Source: 2-12-FULL-60-19 sp041483675 (lineage in GTDB: Bacteria > Desulfobacterota > Binatia > UBA9968). Taken from it: DNA of 64,000 nt. The notes beneath the pieces were generated by a model that had not been told where the DNA came from, ran no database searches, and saw only the letters and a program-made list of their open reading frames with translations. Each line of letters starts with the position of its first letter. The stretch's first letter is position 1. The DNA lies in assembly GCA_041483675.1 (NCBI GenBank), contig JBGPGE010000008.1, positions 4,200 to 68,199 of the forward strand. Reading direction: 5' to 3'. Shown piece by piece: positions 37,598 through 46,498 of the stretch. The position numbers and the translations under genes are program-made.

Positions 37598-37693
37598 CAG
37601 GTTCTGAAAAAACCCTCCGTCCGCCCTTCGACAAGCCTGTCCTGAGCGAAGTCGAAGGGTCGAAGCATGAAAAACTATTTTTAACAGCCTGCT
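37596..37693. repeat. MITE-like element with AGCAGG terminal inverted repeats
   Basis: A 98-bp element with ends AGCAGGTTCTGAAAAA and (reverse complement of the right end) AGCAGGCTGTTAAAAA, 14 of 16 positions alike. Inside is the palindrome CTTCGACAAGCCTGTCCTGAGCGAAGTCGAAGG in two arms. It overlaps the Maf stop codon and ends 8 bp before uup. It has no ORF and looks like a non-autonomous element. Confidence 0.7.
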
Positions 37694-37701
37694 GGTAATC
37701 T

Positions 37702-39618
37702 ATGCCGCCTTTGCTTCGCTTAGATAACGTCTCTCTGGCCTACGGCCACCTGCCGCTGCTCGCCCACGTGGATTTTCAGATCGAGGCGGGCGAACGCGTC
37801 TGCCTGGTCGGCCGCAACGGGACCGGCAAATCCACTCTGTTTCGCGTCATCACCGGAGCGGCGCTGCCTGACGAGGGCGAGGTCTGGCGTGAGGAGACGC
37901 TCCGCGTCGCGCATCTCGAACAGGAAGTCCCGCCGGATACGGAACAGACGGTGTTCGACGTGGTCGCCGCCGGGCTGGGCGAATTGGGCGCGCTGCTGGC
38001 GGAGTATCACCACGTCACGCATCAGGCCGCCGTGGCCGAGGCCGCGTCTCTGGACCGCATGGCCGCTCTGCACGCGCGCATCGACGCGCTCGACGGCTGG
38101 GACATCGGCCAAAAGGTCGAGACCGTGCTGACGCGGTTGAATCTGCCCGCGGACAAGCCGCTCGCCGGCTGCTCCGGCGGGACCCGGAGACAAGTCATGC
38201 TCGCGCGGACCCTGGTGAGCGATCCCGATCTGTTATTGTTGGACGAGCCGACCAACCATCTCGACATCGCCGCCATCACCTGGCTCGAAGATTTTTTGCT
38301 GGCCTATCGTGGCGCGCTGATCTTCATCACCCACGACCGCACGCTCGTAAGACATCTGGCAACCCGCATCGTCGACCTCGACCGGGGAAGGTTGAGCTCT
38401 TTTCCCGGCGACTTCGATACCTACCTCACCCGGAAAGAGGAAATGCTGGAGATCGAAGCTCGCGCGGCGGCCAAGTTCGATAAGCGGCTGGCGGAGGAAG
38501 AGGCGTGGATTCGCCGGGGGATCAAGGCGCGGCGCACGCGCAACGAAGGGCGGGTCAGGGCGTTACAGGCGATGCGAAGCGAGCGCAGCCAGCGCCTCGC
38601 GGCGCAGGGCAAGGCCGGCTTCAAGATCGACGCCGGAGATTTATCCGGCAAGCTGGTGGTCGATCTGCGCCACGTCAGTTTTCGCTACGGCGACAACCTG
38701 ATTATCCACGATCTGTCGACGGGCATTCTCCGCGGCGACCGGGTCGGCATCATCGGCCCCAACGGCTCCGGCAAGAGCACGCTGCTGCGGTTGATTCTCG
38801 GCGATCTTGCGCCGACCGGCGGGCAGGTGGTGACGGGCACGCGGCTCAGGGTCGCCTACTTCGACCAGCACCGCGGACGGCTGGACCCCGAAAAGACGGT
38901 GCGCGAGAATCTGAGCGACTCCAACTACATCACCGTCAGGGGCCGCTCGCGCCACGTCATCGGTTATCTCAAAGATTTTCTGTTTCCGCCGGAGCGCATC
39001 GACTCGCCGGTGAAGGCGCTGTCCGGCGGGGAGCGCAATCGTCTGCTGCTGGCGAAGATCTTCACCCGCTCCGTGAACCTGATGGTCCTCGACGAGCCGA
39101 CCAACGATCTCGACGTCGATACGCTGGAGTTATTGGAAGATCTGCTGGCGGACTACAAAGGAACGCTGTTGCTGGTGAGCCACGACCGGACCTTTCTCGA
39201 TAACGTCGTGACGAGCACGCTGGTGTTCGAGGGCGACGGCAAGGTCGGGGAATACGTCGGCGGGTACGAAGATTGGGCGCGCTATCGACGGCTCGCCGCC
39301 GCCGAACGGGCCGAGCCGCCGAAACGCGCGACGGCCACGTCCTCAGCCGCCGCAACGGACGAGAAGCGCGACAGCAAACCCCGCAAGCTCTCCTACAAAG
39401 AACAGCGCGAGCTGGCGGCGCTGCCCGCAAAGATCGAATCGCTGGAGGCCGAGCAGTCCGAGCTGCGCGCGGCGATGAACGACGCCGACTTTTACCGCCA
39501 GCCGCGCAACAAGATCGCCGCTGCCACGGATCGCCTGGAGACCGTTGCGCGGGAACTCGAAGCCTGCTACGCCCGTTGGCAAGCTTTGGATTCGCAGGCC
39601 AACGCCGGGAGTAGTTAA
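37702..39618 (+). CDS. uup: ABC-F family ATPase, Uup-like
   Basis: A 638-residue soluble twin-ABC protein. ABC1 has Walker A GRNGTGKST near residue 40, signature CSGGTRRQV and Walker B LLLLDEPTNHLD; ABC2 has GPNGSGKST near residue 355, signature LSGGERNRL and LMVLDEPTNDLD. The two are joined by the charged PtIM linker (about 255-300), and a C-terminal coiled coil (about 560-635, LPAKIESLEAEQSELRAAM) is the Uup-specific domain. ABC-F proteins act on the ribosome E site; Uup also affects DNA-related phenotypes. The first signature motif has SGG but lacks the usual E, a small deviation. Confidence 0.93.
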   Translation: MPPLLRLDNVSLAYGHLPLLAHVDFQIEAGERVCLVGRNGTGKSTLFRVITGAALPDEGEVWREETLRVAHLEQEVPPDTEQTVFDVVAAGLGELGALLAEYHHVTHQAAVAEAASLDRMAALHARIDALDGWDIGQKVETVLTRLNLPADKPLAGCSGGTRRQVMLARTLVSDPDLLLLDEPTNHLDIAAITWLEDFLLAYRGALIFITHDRTLVRHLATRIVDLDRGRLSSFPGDFDTYLTRKEEMLEIEARAAAKFDKRLAEEEAWIRRGIKARRTRNEGRVRALQAMRSERSQRLAAQGKAGFKIDAGDLSGKLVVDLRHVSFRYGDNLIIHDLSTGILRGDRVGIIGPNGSGKSTLLRLILGDLAPTGGQVVTGTRLRVAYFDQHRGRLDPEKTVRENLSDSNYITVRGRSRHVIGYLKDFLFPPERIDSPVKALSGGERNRLLLAKIFTRSVNLMVLDEPTNDLDVDTLELLEDLLADYKGTLLLVSHDRTFLDNVVTSTLVFEGDGKVGEYVGGYEDWARYRRLAAAERAEPPKRATATSSAAATDEKRDSKPRKLSYKEQRELAALPAKIESLEAEQSELRAAMNDADFYRQPRNKIAAATDRLETVARELEACYARWQALDSQANAGSS

Positions 39619-39663
39619 TCTGCGCGACTTTTATCGAAGAGGGTCACCGCTGAGTTCGGAGTC

Positions 39664-40071
39664 TCAAACAACCTCGGTGACAATTTCCTCCGGTGTCGAG
39701 ACAGTGATTATATTCTGTCTGAAGTGCTTCTTATTTCGAGTCACAATCCGCTCCACGGCGGCAATCCTGGCACACTGGAACTGGATGGCATCCTCAAAGT
39801 CGGGGAGGCTGCTATCGTAGGCGGCCTCTAAAGTGTCTTCGCTTATCGGAACGATTGTAAACGAGGCGAGAGTTTCCCGCACGGTTTTCCGCGACAGCGG
39901 CTCATTGAGAGTGCGCCTTCCGAAGAAGTAAAGGATCGGCGGCGTTAAAGCAGAGACATAACCATCTAATTTCCCAGTCCGCACATAGCTGACGACCGCC
40001 AGGCTCGCCTCCCAACCCGTCCGCTGCCGGTAAATATCCTCGAAGATGTTGATGTCAACCAGGATCTTCAC
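39664..40071 (-). CDS. PIN-domain ribonuclease toxin (VapC-like)
   Basis: A 135-residue PIN-domain protein. Asp6 opens the domain (ILVDINIFED), followed by acidic positions in RETLA and LPDFEDAIQ near residue 95, and the TRNKKHF motif near residue 112 that closes the Mg site. These are the quartet residues of VapC-type RNases. It starts with GTG overlapping the antitoxin stop (GTGA, 4 nt), the standard coupled toxin-antitoxin arrangement. Target RNA unknown. Confidence 0.87.
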   Translation of the reverse strand: MKILVDINIFEDIYRQRTGWEASLAVVSYVRTGKLDGYVSALTPPILYFFGRRTLNEPLSRKTVRETLASFTIVPISEDTLEAAYDSSLPDFEDAIQFQCARIAAVERIVTRNKKHFRQNIITVSTPEEIVTEVV

Positions 40072-40319
40072 TTCGATTCATAGAAAACATCGATTGCGTC
40101 GCGGAGGGCCTGTTTCTCCCGGCGGAGACTCAAGGGTGGATCGATACCGACGCATTTGAGCAACTCCGGATCTACGCGAAGCGCCGGAAATTTTCTTTTA
40201 AGAGCCTCTTCCGGTGGCGCCTTTTTCGCTTTCTTTAGACCTGCGGCGCTTTTCTCGACCAACCTAAGCCGCCGTTTGATCTCTTGTATCTCCTTGATGA
40301 GCTCTTTGCGGTTTTTCAT
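40068..40319 (-). CDS. Putative antitoxin of the PIN toxin
   Basis: An 83-residue, highly charged small protein with an N-terminal helix rich in Lys/Glu (MKNRKELIKEIQEIKRRLRL) and a C-terminal LRREKQALRDAIDVFYESK segment that could wrap around the toxin. It has no recognisable AbrB, RHH or Phd DNA-binding motif, so it is not one of the best-known VapB types. Called antitoxin because it precedes the PIN gene with a 4-nt overlap and because of its size and charge. Confidence 0.65.
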   Translation of the reverse strand: MKNRKELIKEIQEIKRRLRLVEKSAAGLKKAKKAPPEEALKRKFPALRVDPELLKCVGIDPPLSLRREKQALRDAIDVFYESK

Positions 40320-40442
40320 ACTCCCTCTGCCAACCTATTGTAAACTAGATCAGCGAAAAGATCACCTTATCGTACCATCGAACAATAGAAGCTGAATATC
40401 GCCGCGACATTCACAGAACAGAGACAGTACTGTCCAAGCGGC

Positions 40443-41477
40443 TCACTTCATCAGCCCCACGCTCTTTAAGAACCCTGCCTTCTCCAGACGATCGACGAAG
40501 GAGTTATCGAAGAACTCTTTCGGGTCTGAATTTTTGGCTTGCGGGAATTCCTTTTCGTCCATGTAGGCGAACTGCGCCTGGATCGCCTCGCCGCGCACGT
40601 GGAGATTCATCTCCCAATAGGGCGCGAACGCCTCATAGGTGCCGTCCACGGTCGGGGCGTCGTCTATCTTGGCGTATTTGGCGATGGCTTTTTTAGCGAT
40701 CTCCGGCTGCTTCCTGGACAACACCACCGCTTCGGCCATCGCTTTTAAAAAGGCGTAAATCGTATTCGGGTTGCTCTTGAGATATTTCTCGGTGGTTCCG
40801 TAGGTCACCTGCAAACCCGGGATATTCAACTTGCCGATATCCACCAGCAGGTTGAGTCCGGCCTCTTTCGCTTTCAGCGTATTGGGGGCGGAGAGCGTGC
40901 CGGCGGAGGTCTTGCCGCCGATGATCGCGCTCAAAATGGCCGGCACGCTTTGCGCATAGAGAATCTGAACGTCTTTGTCCGGCGTCAGGCCGTTTTTCTT
41001 GAGCGCCTCGCGCGTCGCCGTGTCGAGCGCGGCGCGCGGGGTGCTCACGGCCACGGTCTTCCCTTTGAGCTGCTGGACGGCGCCGATCTCCTTGGCGCCC
41101 CACATCTGAAAGACCAGTTGCTGCATCGTGCCGCCGAAGTATTTGACCTCGCCGCCTCTCATGCGCGCGTTGATGAGGTCGGGGCCGTTGGTATAAAAAT
41201 CGGCCTCGCCCGAAATCACCGCCTGAGCGGACACCTGCGGGGTCAGGAGCTGGAGCTTGGCGTTCAGCCCATATTTCTTGAACAGCCCGGCGTCGGCGGC
41301 CACCCAGATCGGCGTGAAGGCGCCGCTGGGCTGGGCGTAAGTCACAACGATATCTGTTTTTTCCGGTTTGCCGCCGACCTCGTTCTGGCCGAAGCTCGCC
41401 GAGGCAAAGAGCGCTAACGTCAGTCCGAGGACCGTCGCTAAAACGCTCTCACGTGAAATTATACGTCGCGCAAACAT
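40443..41477 (-). CDS. ABC transporter substrate-binding protein (NMT1/THI5-like)
   Basis: A 344-residue periplasmic binding protein of the NMT1/SsuA type, which binds small organic compounds such as sulfonates, pyrimidines or nitrate. The signal peptide is residues 1-30 (ARR...LTLALFASASFGQ). Mature start DIVVTYAQPSGAFTPIWVAADAGLFKKYGLNAK is typical, as is KGKTVAVSTPRAALD. Start chosen at ATG 41477, seven nt after GGAGG. No permease or ATPase gene is adjacent, so it is an orphan binding protein, common in metabolically versatile environmental bacteria. It is 29 bp downstream of recJ. Confidence 0.88.
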   Translation of the reverse strand: MFARRIISRESVLATVLGLTLALFASASFGQNEVGGKPEKTDIVVTYAQPSGAFTPIWVAADAGLFKKYGLNAKLQLLTPQVSAQAVISGEADFYTNGPDLINARMRGGEVKYFGGTMQQLVFQMWGAKEIGAVQQLKGKTVAVSTPRAALDTATREALKKNGLTPDKDVQILYAQSVPAILSAIIGGKTSAGTLSAPNTLKAKEAGLNLLVDIGKLNIPGLQVTYGTTEKYLKSNPNTIYAFLKAMAEAVVLSRKQPEIAKKAIAKYAKIDDAPTVDGTYEAFAPYWEMNLHVRGEAIQAQFAYMDEKEFPQAKNSDPKEFFDNSFVDRLEKAGFLKSVGLMK

Positions 41478-41506
41478 TGGAGTTCCTCCTTTCATGGCAC
41501 GCCTGT

Positions 41507-43291
41507 CTATAACACGGAGGCCCTGGTATCCACCAGTCTCAGCTCCACGGACTTGGTCCCGTTCCACTCGTTCTCGCTCAGCCGATAAACCAGATCACAC
41601 CTGGCGCCGGGCGCGAGCTTCGGAGCAGGCTGCTGACCGGGATCGCCGGTCGAGCCACGACGATCGTCGAACATCACTGCATCGAAGCTCCGGCTCCCCT
41701 GCCTGAGCTTCACACGGGTCCCGCCGTTGAAGTCGCGCCGCGCCGTTACTTCAACCGCGCGGGTCAGAAAAAGCGGCTCCGGATTGCCGACGCCGAACGG
41801 CCGCAGCCCGTCCAGCTCGCGCATTAAAGGAAACCCCATCGCCGAAAATTCCAGCTCGGCATCTATCTCCAGCGCCGGGATGAGATCCTCGGCGCGGAGG
41901 CCGGCCCGCGCGACCGCTTCGAAGCGATCCCTGAACAGCGGAAACTTTTCCTCGCGAATCGTCAATCCCGCCGCGTATTCGTGGCCGCCGTACTTTTCCA
42001 GCAGGTCGGCGCAGCGGACGAAGCCTTCGACCAGGTGAAATCCGCGAATGCTCCGCGCCGAGCCCTTGCCCTCCCCGGCGCGAAATCCCACCACGACCGT
42101 CGGACGATAAAAGCGTTCGGTCAAGCGCGAGGCGACGATGCCGAGCACGCCCGGATGCCAGCCCTCTTGGCCGACGACGACGGAGTAGCGATCTTGCAGA
42201 AAGCCATCGCCGTGGCAGGTTGACAGCGCTTCGGCCAGCACGCGCGCCTCCATCTCCTGCCGCTCGCGGTTGTCGGCATCCAGTTCTTCGGCGATCCTCA
42301 GCGCGACCTCCTCCGAATCGGTCGTAAGCATTTCGACGACCTTAAGCCCCGCGTCCATCCGGCCGGCGGCGTTGATGCGCGGCCCAAGCCGAAACGCGAC
42401 CTGTCCCACGCCGATCTCCCCGGGAGCGATCCCCGCCACGCGCTTGAGCGCCAGGATGCCGGGACGCGTCGAGCCGCCGAGTTCCACCAGCCCGCGCCGG
42501 ACCAGCACCCGGTTGACTCCGCGTAGCGGCACCATGTCGGCGATCGTGCCGAGCGTGACGATATCGAGACAGCGGCGGACATCGGGCACCCCGTAAAGGG
42601 GCGAGGCCCCCACGGGGCTTTTCGCCCCACCGTCGCCGAACCAGCCGCTGTCGCGCAGTTTCGCTCTGAGCGCCATGACAAGATAGAACGCCAGCCCGGC
42701 GCCGCATAGGCCCTTGTCGGGAAAGCGGCAATCTGTGCGGTGAGGATTGATAATCGCGACGGCGGGCGGGAGCCTCGCAGGCAGCTCATGGTGATCGACG
42801 ACGATCGCGTCGATTCCCAGCTCCCGGGCGGCTTCGACTTCCTTGGCGTTCGAGATGCCGCAATCTACGGTTACGACGAGCCGCACTCCGCGCGCGGCCA
42901 GTTGTTTCATTCCCTCGACGTTCAGCCCGTAGCCTTCGTCGATCCGGTGGGGCACATAATAGCTCGCCCGCGCCCCGGCCTCTTTGAGAAACGACACAAG
43001 AGTCGCCGCGCCGGTCGTGCCATCGACGTCATAGTCTCCCCAGACGCAGATCTGCTCTTTGCCTTCCAGGGCGACGACGAGGCGCGCTACGGCTTCATCC
43101 ATGCCCGCCATGAGCGACGGGGACGGAAGATCGGAGCGCAGGCTCGAAGAGAGAAATTTCTCGGCGGTCGCAGGCTCGGTTAAGCCGCGGTTGACCAGCA
43201 GGCGGGCGATCAGAGGAGTGAGTTGAAGTTTTTGGGAGAGCAGCGAGACGAGAGCGTCATCCGCCTGTTTCACGATCCAGCGTTTGTCCAC
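41507..43291 (-). CDS. recJ: Single-stranded-DNA exonuclease RecJ
   Basis: A 594-residue DHH-family 5'-3' exonuclease for recombination and mismatch repair. Motifs: GDYDVDGTTG near residue 85, TVDCGISN near residue 140, the DHH motif in VVDHHELP near 165, RINAAGRMD near 310 and GGHEYAAGL near 435 (DHHA1), then the OB domain to the C-terminus (LRPFGVGNPEP). Length is normal. It lies downstream of secF with a repeat-filled gap of about 370 bp and is probably transcribed from its own promoter. Confidence 0.95.
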   Translation of the reverse strand: MDKRWIVKQADDALVSLLSQKLQLTPLIARLLVNRGLTEPATAEKFLSSSLRSDLPSPSLMAGMDEAVARLVVALEGKEQICVWGDYDVDGTTGAATLVSFLKEAGARASYYVPHRIDEGYGLNVEGMKQLAARGVRLVVTVDCGISNAKEVEAARELGIDAIVVDHHELPARLPPAVAIINPHRTDCRFPDKGLCGAGLAFYLVMALRAKLRDSGWFGDGGAKSPVGASPLYGVPDVRRCLDIVTLGTIADMVPLRGVNRVLVRRGLVELGGSTRPGILALKRVAGIAPGEIGVGQVAFRLGPRINAAGRMDAGLKVVEMLTTDSEEVALRIAEELDADNRERQEMEARVLAEALSTCHGDGFLQDRYSVVVGQEGWHPGVLGIVASRLTERFYRPTVVVGFRAGEGKGSARSIRGFHLVEGFVRCADLLEKYGGHEYAAGLTIREEKFPLFRDRFEAVARAGLRAEDLIPALEIDAELEFSAMGFPLMRELDGLRPFGVGNPEPLFLTRAVEVTARRDFNGGTRVKLRQGSRSFDAVMFDDRRGSTGDPGQQPAPKLAPGARCDLVYRLSENEWNGTKSVELRLVDTRASVL

Positions 43292-43361
43292 AGTTTTTAG
43301 TTTAAAGCGAAAGCGCGCCGGGTCTTCATCCGAAAACTAAAGACTGAGAACCAATCAATAA

Positions 43362-43633
43362 CCCCGCAGCAAGGTGCTGGGCATCAAGAGGCCCTCGGAT
43401 GACTTTTCCCCAAGTTGTCATGGTTCGATCTTCCTCACCATGACCCTGAGTAAAGTCGAATGGGTCACCCCCGAATGTTTTAATCGGGGGTCCAGTCCGA
43501 AATTCGCCTGGATTCCCGCTCATGGTTCGATCTTCCTCACCATGACCCTGAGCAACGTCGAATGGGTCAAAGCATGCGGGAATGACGGACTCTGGCAGTG
43601 CTACCAATCTCCACTACGCAGCAAGCTGCGGGG
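43362..43633. repeat. Composite repeat region between secF and recJ
   Basis: Non-coding region with at least two repeat types. The ends CCCCGCAGC and the inverted CGCAGCAAGCTGCGGGG form terminal repeats. Inside, a 49-bp unit starting CATGGTTCGATCTTCC and ending GTCGAATGGGTCA occurs at 43419-43467 and 43521-43569 with few differences. The second copy is flanked by ATTCCCGCT and GCGGGAATGACGG arms. A third copy lies inverted at 51829-51877. Short frames here are repeat artefacts. Confidence 0.72.
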
Positions 43634-43664
43634 AATTGACCCGCAGGAGATTAAAAACTCGCGT

Positions 43665-44558
43665 TTATTTCCGCTTCTCCCACAGCAGAATCACCGGGCT
43701 GGCGATGAAGATCGTCGAATAGACGCCTGAAAAAAATCCGACGAGCAGCGCGTAGGCGAACGGGCGGATCACGGCGCCGCCCAGCAGGAACAACGCGACC
43801 AGCACTAAAAGCGCCGTGCCGGTGGTGATGATCGTCCGGCTGAGCGTTTCGTTGATGCTGGTGTTGATGATCGCCTCCAGGCCTTCCCTTCTGATCTTGC
43901 GCATATTTTCCCGGACGCGATCGCAGACGATAACCGTGTCGTTCACCGAAAAACCGACGATCGTCAGCAGCGCCGCCACGATGGTGAGATCGAACTCGTA
44001 GTTCGCCACCAGCAATGCGCCGATGGTGACCAGAATATCGTGGATCAAGGCGATCACCGCGCCCACGCCGAAGCGCAGCTCGAACCGAAACCATATATAA
44101 AGCCCCATCATGACCGTGGCGGCGATAACCGACCAGACGCCTCGCTCGCGCAACTCCTTGCCGACCTTGGGCCCGACCGATTCGATACGACGAATCTCAA
44201 AGCGGCCTTGCCCGAACTGGGCGGAGAGCGCGCCGCGAATCTTTTCTCCCAGCGCGCCGAGTTCGATCGAGCTCTTCTCCAGCCGGACGATGAATTCGTT
44301 CGAACCGTCCTGGCCGAAGTCCTGGACCACCCCCTCGCCCAACCCCAATGGAGTAAGCGCCTGGCGGACCTCGGGGATTGAAATCTTTTGTTGAAACCTA
44401 AGCTGCACCAGAGTGCCTCCCGCAAAATCGACGCCCAGGTTCGGTCCTTTGATGAGCAGCAAGGCCAGCACCGCGACGTTCACCAGCGTCGAGATAGCCA
44501 CGGCGATGTGACGGTATTTCGTAAACGGGATTTTCGTTCCCGGTTTGATAAGCTCCAT
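43665..44558 (-). CDS. secF: Protein translocase subunit SecF
   Basis: A 297-residue RND-type membrane protein that works with SecD to pull exported proteins through the Sec channel using the proton gradient. Six transmembrane segments; first periplasmic domain with GPNLGVDFAGGTLVQL; the conserved SVGPKVGKELRERG before TM2; IALIHDILVTIG in TM3 region; and GFSVNDTVIVCDRVREN in TM4-5. Gene order yajC-secD-secF is standard, with 10 bp between secD and secF. Confidence 0.96.
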   Translation of the reverse strand: MELIKPGTKIPFTKYRHIAVAISTLVNVAVLALLLIKGPNLGVDFAGGTLVQLRFQQKISIPEVRQALTPLGLGEGVVQDFGQDGSNEFIVRLEKSSIELGALGEKIRGALSAQFGQGRFEIRRIESVGPKVGKELRERGVWSVIAATVMMGLYIWFRFELRFGVGAVIALIHDILVTIGALLVANYEFDLTIVAALLTIVGFSVNDTVIVCDRVRENMRKIRREGLEAIINTSINETLSRTIITTGTALLVLVALFLLGGAVIRPFAYALLVGFFSGVYSTIFIASPVILLWEKRK

Positions 44559-44568
44559 AGTGTTCCCC

Positions 44569-46155
44569 TCAGATGCTGATCCGCGCGAGCTTTCGCGCCG
44601 CGATGCGATAATCGTAGTAAATCCGCGTCATGTAAACCGCGGACAGAATCGTCGTGACGATGCCGATGCAAAGCGTGATAGCGAATCCTCGTATCGGACC
44701 GGTGCCGAATTGAAAGAGAATGACGCCGGACAGAAACGTCGTGATATTGGAGTCGAGAATGGCCGGCAGCGCGCGCTCGTAACCCGCCTCGATGGCGGCG
44801 CGCGGGGATTTGCCGGCGCGCAGCTCTTCCCGTATGCGCTCATTGATGAGCACGTTCGCGTCGACGGCCATGCCGATGGTCAGGACGATGCCGCCGATGC
44901 CGGGGAGCGTCAGCACGGCCTTAAAGCCGGCCAGGACCGCTATCAAGTAAAGGATGTTGAAGACGACGGCCACGTCGGCCACCAGGCCGGCGCCGTTGTA
45001 GTACGCGATCATAAACAGGATCACGAGGGATCCGCCGACGATAAACGAGATAATTCCCTGTCGGATCGAGTCGCGGCCGAGGGAGGGACCCACGGTGCGC
45101 TCTTCGACGATCTCCAGCGGCGCGGGCAGGGCGCCGGCTCTCAGCACCAGCGCGAGGTCGCGCGCCTCTTTCATCTCGAAGTTTCCCGTGATCGAAGCCC
45201 GGCCGCCGCCGATCCGGCCCAGGATGACCGGCGCCGAGTAAACCTTGTTGTCGAGGATGATGGCCAGGCGGCGCTTGACGTTGTCGCCCGTGATCCTCTC
45301 GAACAGCCGCGCGCCGCTCGAACTCAAGATCAGCTCGACGTAGGGCCCTTCGAGCTGCTGGCTGGGGCGCACGCGGGCGTCGGTGATATAATCGCCGGTC
45401 ATGAGCGTGCGTGCCTCCAGGAGATAGGGGGGTTTTTCGCCGCCGGCTCTGCCATCGCCGTAACGGATTTCCATGCCGGGCGGCGGCCCGCTGCGCAGCG
45501 CCTCTTCGGGATTGGGAAACTCGGCCACCAGCTTGAACTCCAGCAGCGCCGTCCTCTTGATGATCTCCTTGGCTCGGTCCGAATCCTGAATTCCAGGCAA
45601 TTGGACCAGAATGTCCTGCTCGCCGTGGCGCTGAATGATCGGCTCGCTCACGCCGAACTGATCGATCCGGTTGCGGATGGTTTCGAGCGCCTGATCCACG
45701 GTGGCGTCCTTCAGCTCTTTGAGATCCTTCGGGCTCAACGCCAGCACAAATTCCGTCTGGCCGGCGGCGGTTTGCGGGTTGGTCACGGTGAGGTTCGGGA
45801 ATTCGGCTTTGAGCAGATCTCTCAGTTTGTCGGCGCTCGCCGTCGGGACTTTAAGCTGGATCTGATTGGCGCGAACGCGGGAAAGCTCGCTGAAGGCGAT
45901 GCCCTTTTCTTTCAGCAGCCTGTTCAAGTCGTCTTTCATCCGTTCGATCGCGTTTTCGACCGCCTTGTCGACTTTGACTTCCAAGACCAGATGGCTCCCG
46001 CCCTGGAGGTCCAATCCGAGATTGATCCGCTCCGCCGGAAGGTAGGAACCCCACCACGACGGCAGCTCGCCGACGACCGACGGCAGCAGATAGAGGCCCG
46101 ACGCGAAGCTCAAGACGAGAAAAATCGCCAGACGAACGACCACACCCCGTTGCAT
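44569..46155 (-). CDS. secD: Protein translocase subunit SecD
   Basis: A 528-residue SecD with N-terminal helix (about 5-25), the P1 periplasmic region starting RINLGLDLQGGSHLVLEV, the DQALETIRNRIDQFGVSEP motif near residue 185, and five C-terminal membrane segments with GIGGIVLTIGMAVDANVLINERIREEL, the RND proton-path Asp segment split by the TM4-5 boundary. Length and motifs are normal. It begins 1 bp after the yajC stop, so yajC, secD and secF are one operon. Confidence 0.97.
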   Translation of the reverse strand: MQRGVVVRLAIFLVLSFASGLYLLPSVVGELPSWWGSYLPAERINLGLDLQGGSHLVLEVKVDKAVENAIERMKDDLNRLLKEKGIAFSELSRVRANQIQLKVPTASADKLRDLLKAEFPNLTVTNPQTAAGQTEFVLALSPKDLKELKDATVDQALETIRNRIDQFGVSEPIIQRHGEQDILVQLPGIQDSDRAKEIIKRTALLEFKLVAEFPNPEEALRSGPPPGMEIRYGDGRAGGEKPPYLLEARTLMTGDYITDARVRPSQQLEGPYVELILSSSGARLFERITGDNVKRRLAIILDNKVYSAPVILGRIGGGRASITGNFEMKEARDLALVLRAGALPAPLEIVEERTVGPSLGRDSIRQGIISFIVGGSLVILFMIAYYNGAGLVADVAVVFNILYLIAVLAGFKAVLTLPGIGGIVLTIGMAVDANVLINERIREELRAGKSPRAAIEAGYERALPAILDSNITTFLSGVILFQFGTGPIRGFAITLCIGIVTTILSAVYMTRIYYDYRIAARKLARISI

Positions 46156-46156
46156 G

Positions 46157-46498
46157 TTATTGCTCCTTGCCCTCTTTGGCGGCCGGTTTTTCTCCGGTCA
46201 CAACCTGGGAGATTTGCGGCCGATGGACTCTGACCCGCACGTTCGGCGCCACCTCCAGCGTCACCACCGCGTCGGTTAAGTTCACAACCTTACCGTAAAT
46301 CCCGCCGGAGGTCATCACGTCATCGTTTTTTTTGAGCTGCCCCAACATCTCCCGGTGCTCTTTGGCCTTTTTCTGCTGCGGCCGGATCAGCAAAAAGTAA
46401 AAAACGACGAAAACCAATATCAGCGGGGCGAAGCTTATCAGCCCGCTCGCCCCGCCCGCCCCCGGTCCCGCCTGCGCATACGCTAAATCGATCATCAT
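46157..46498 (-). CDS. yajC: Preprotein translocase accessory subunit YajC
   Basis: A 113-residue single-span membrane protein that associates with SecDF. The helix is about 20-42 (LISFAPLILVFVVFYFLLI) followed by RPQQKKAKEHREML, the YajC signature. The cytoplasmic part has the small barrel VMTSGGIYGKVVNLTD. ATG 46498 overlaps the tgt stop by 4 nt (ATGA); ATG 46495 would be better spaced from GGAGG, so the exact start is uncertain by one codon. Confidence 0.94.
   Translation of the reverse strand: MMIDLAYAQAGPGAGGASGLISFAPLILVFVVFYFLLIRPQQKKAKEHREMLGQLKKNDDVMTSGGIYGKVVNLTDAVVTLEVAPNVRVRVHRPQISQVVTGEKPAAKEGKEQ

Noticed and set aside
43326..43607. A 93-codon minus-strand ORF between secF and recJ
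   Set aside because: It translates the tandem GTCGAA repeat units and has internal repeats for that reason only.
44545..46233. A 562-codon plus-strand ORF opposite secD
   Set aside because: Shadow frame; SecD motifs on the minus strand are unambiguous.
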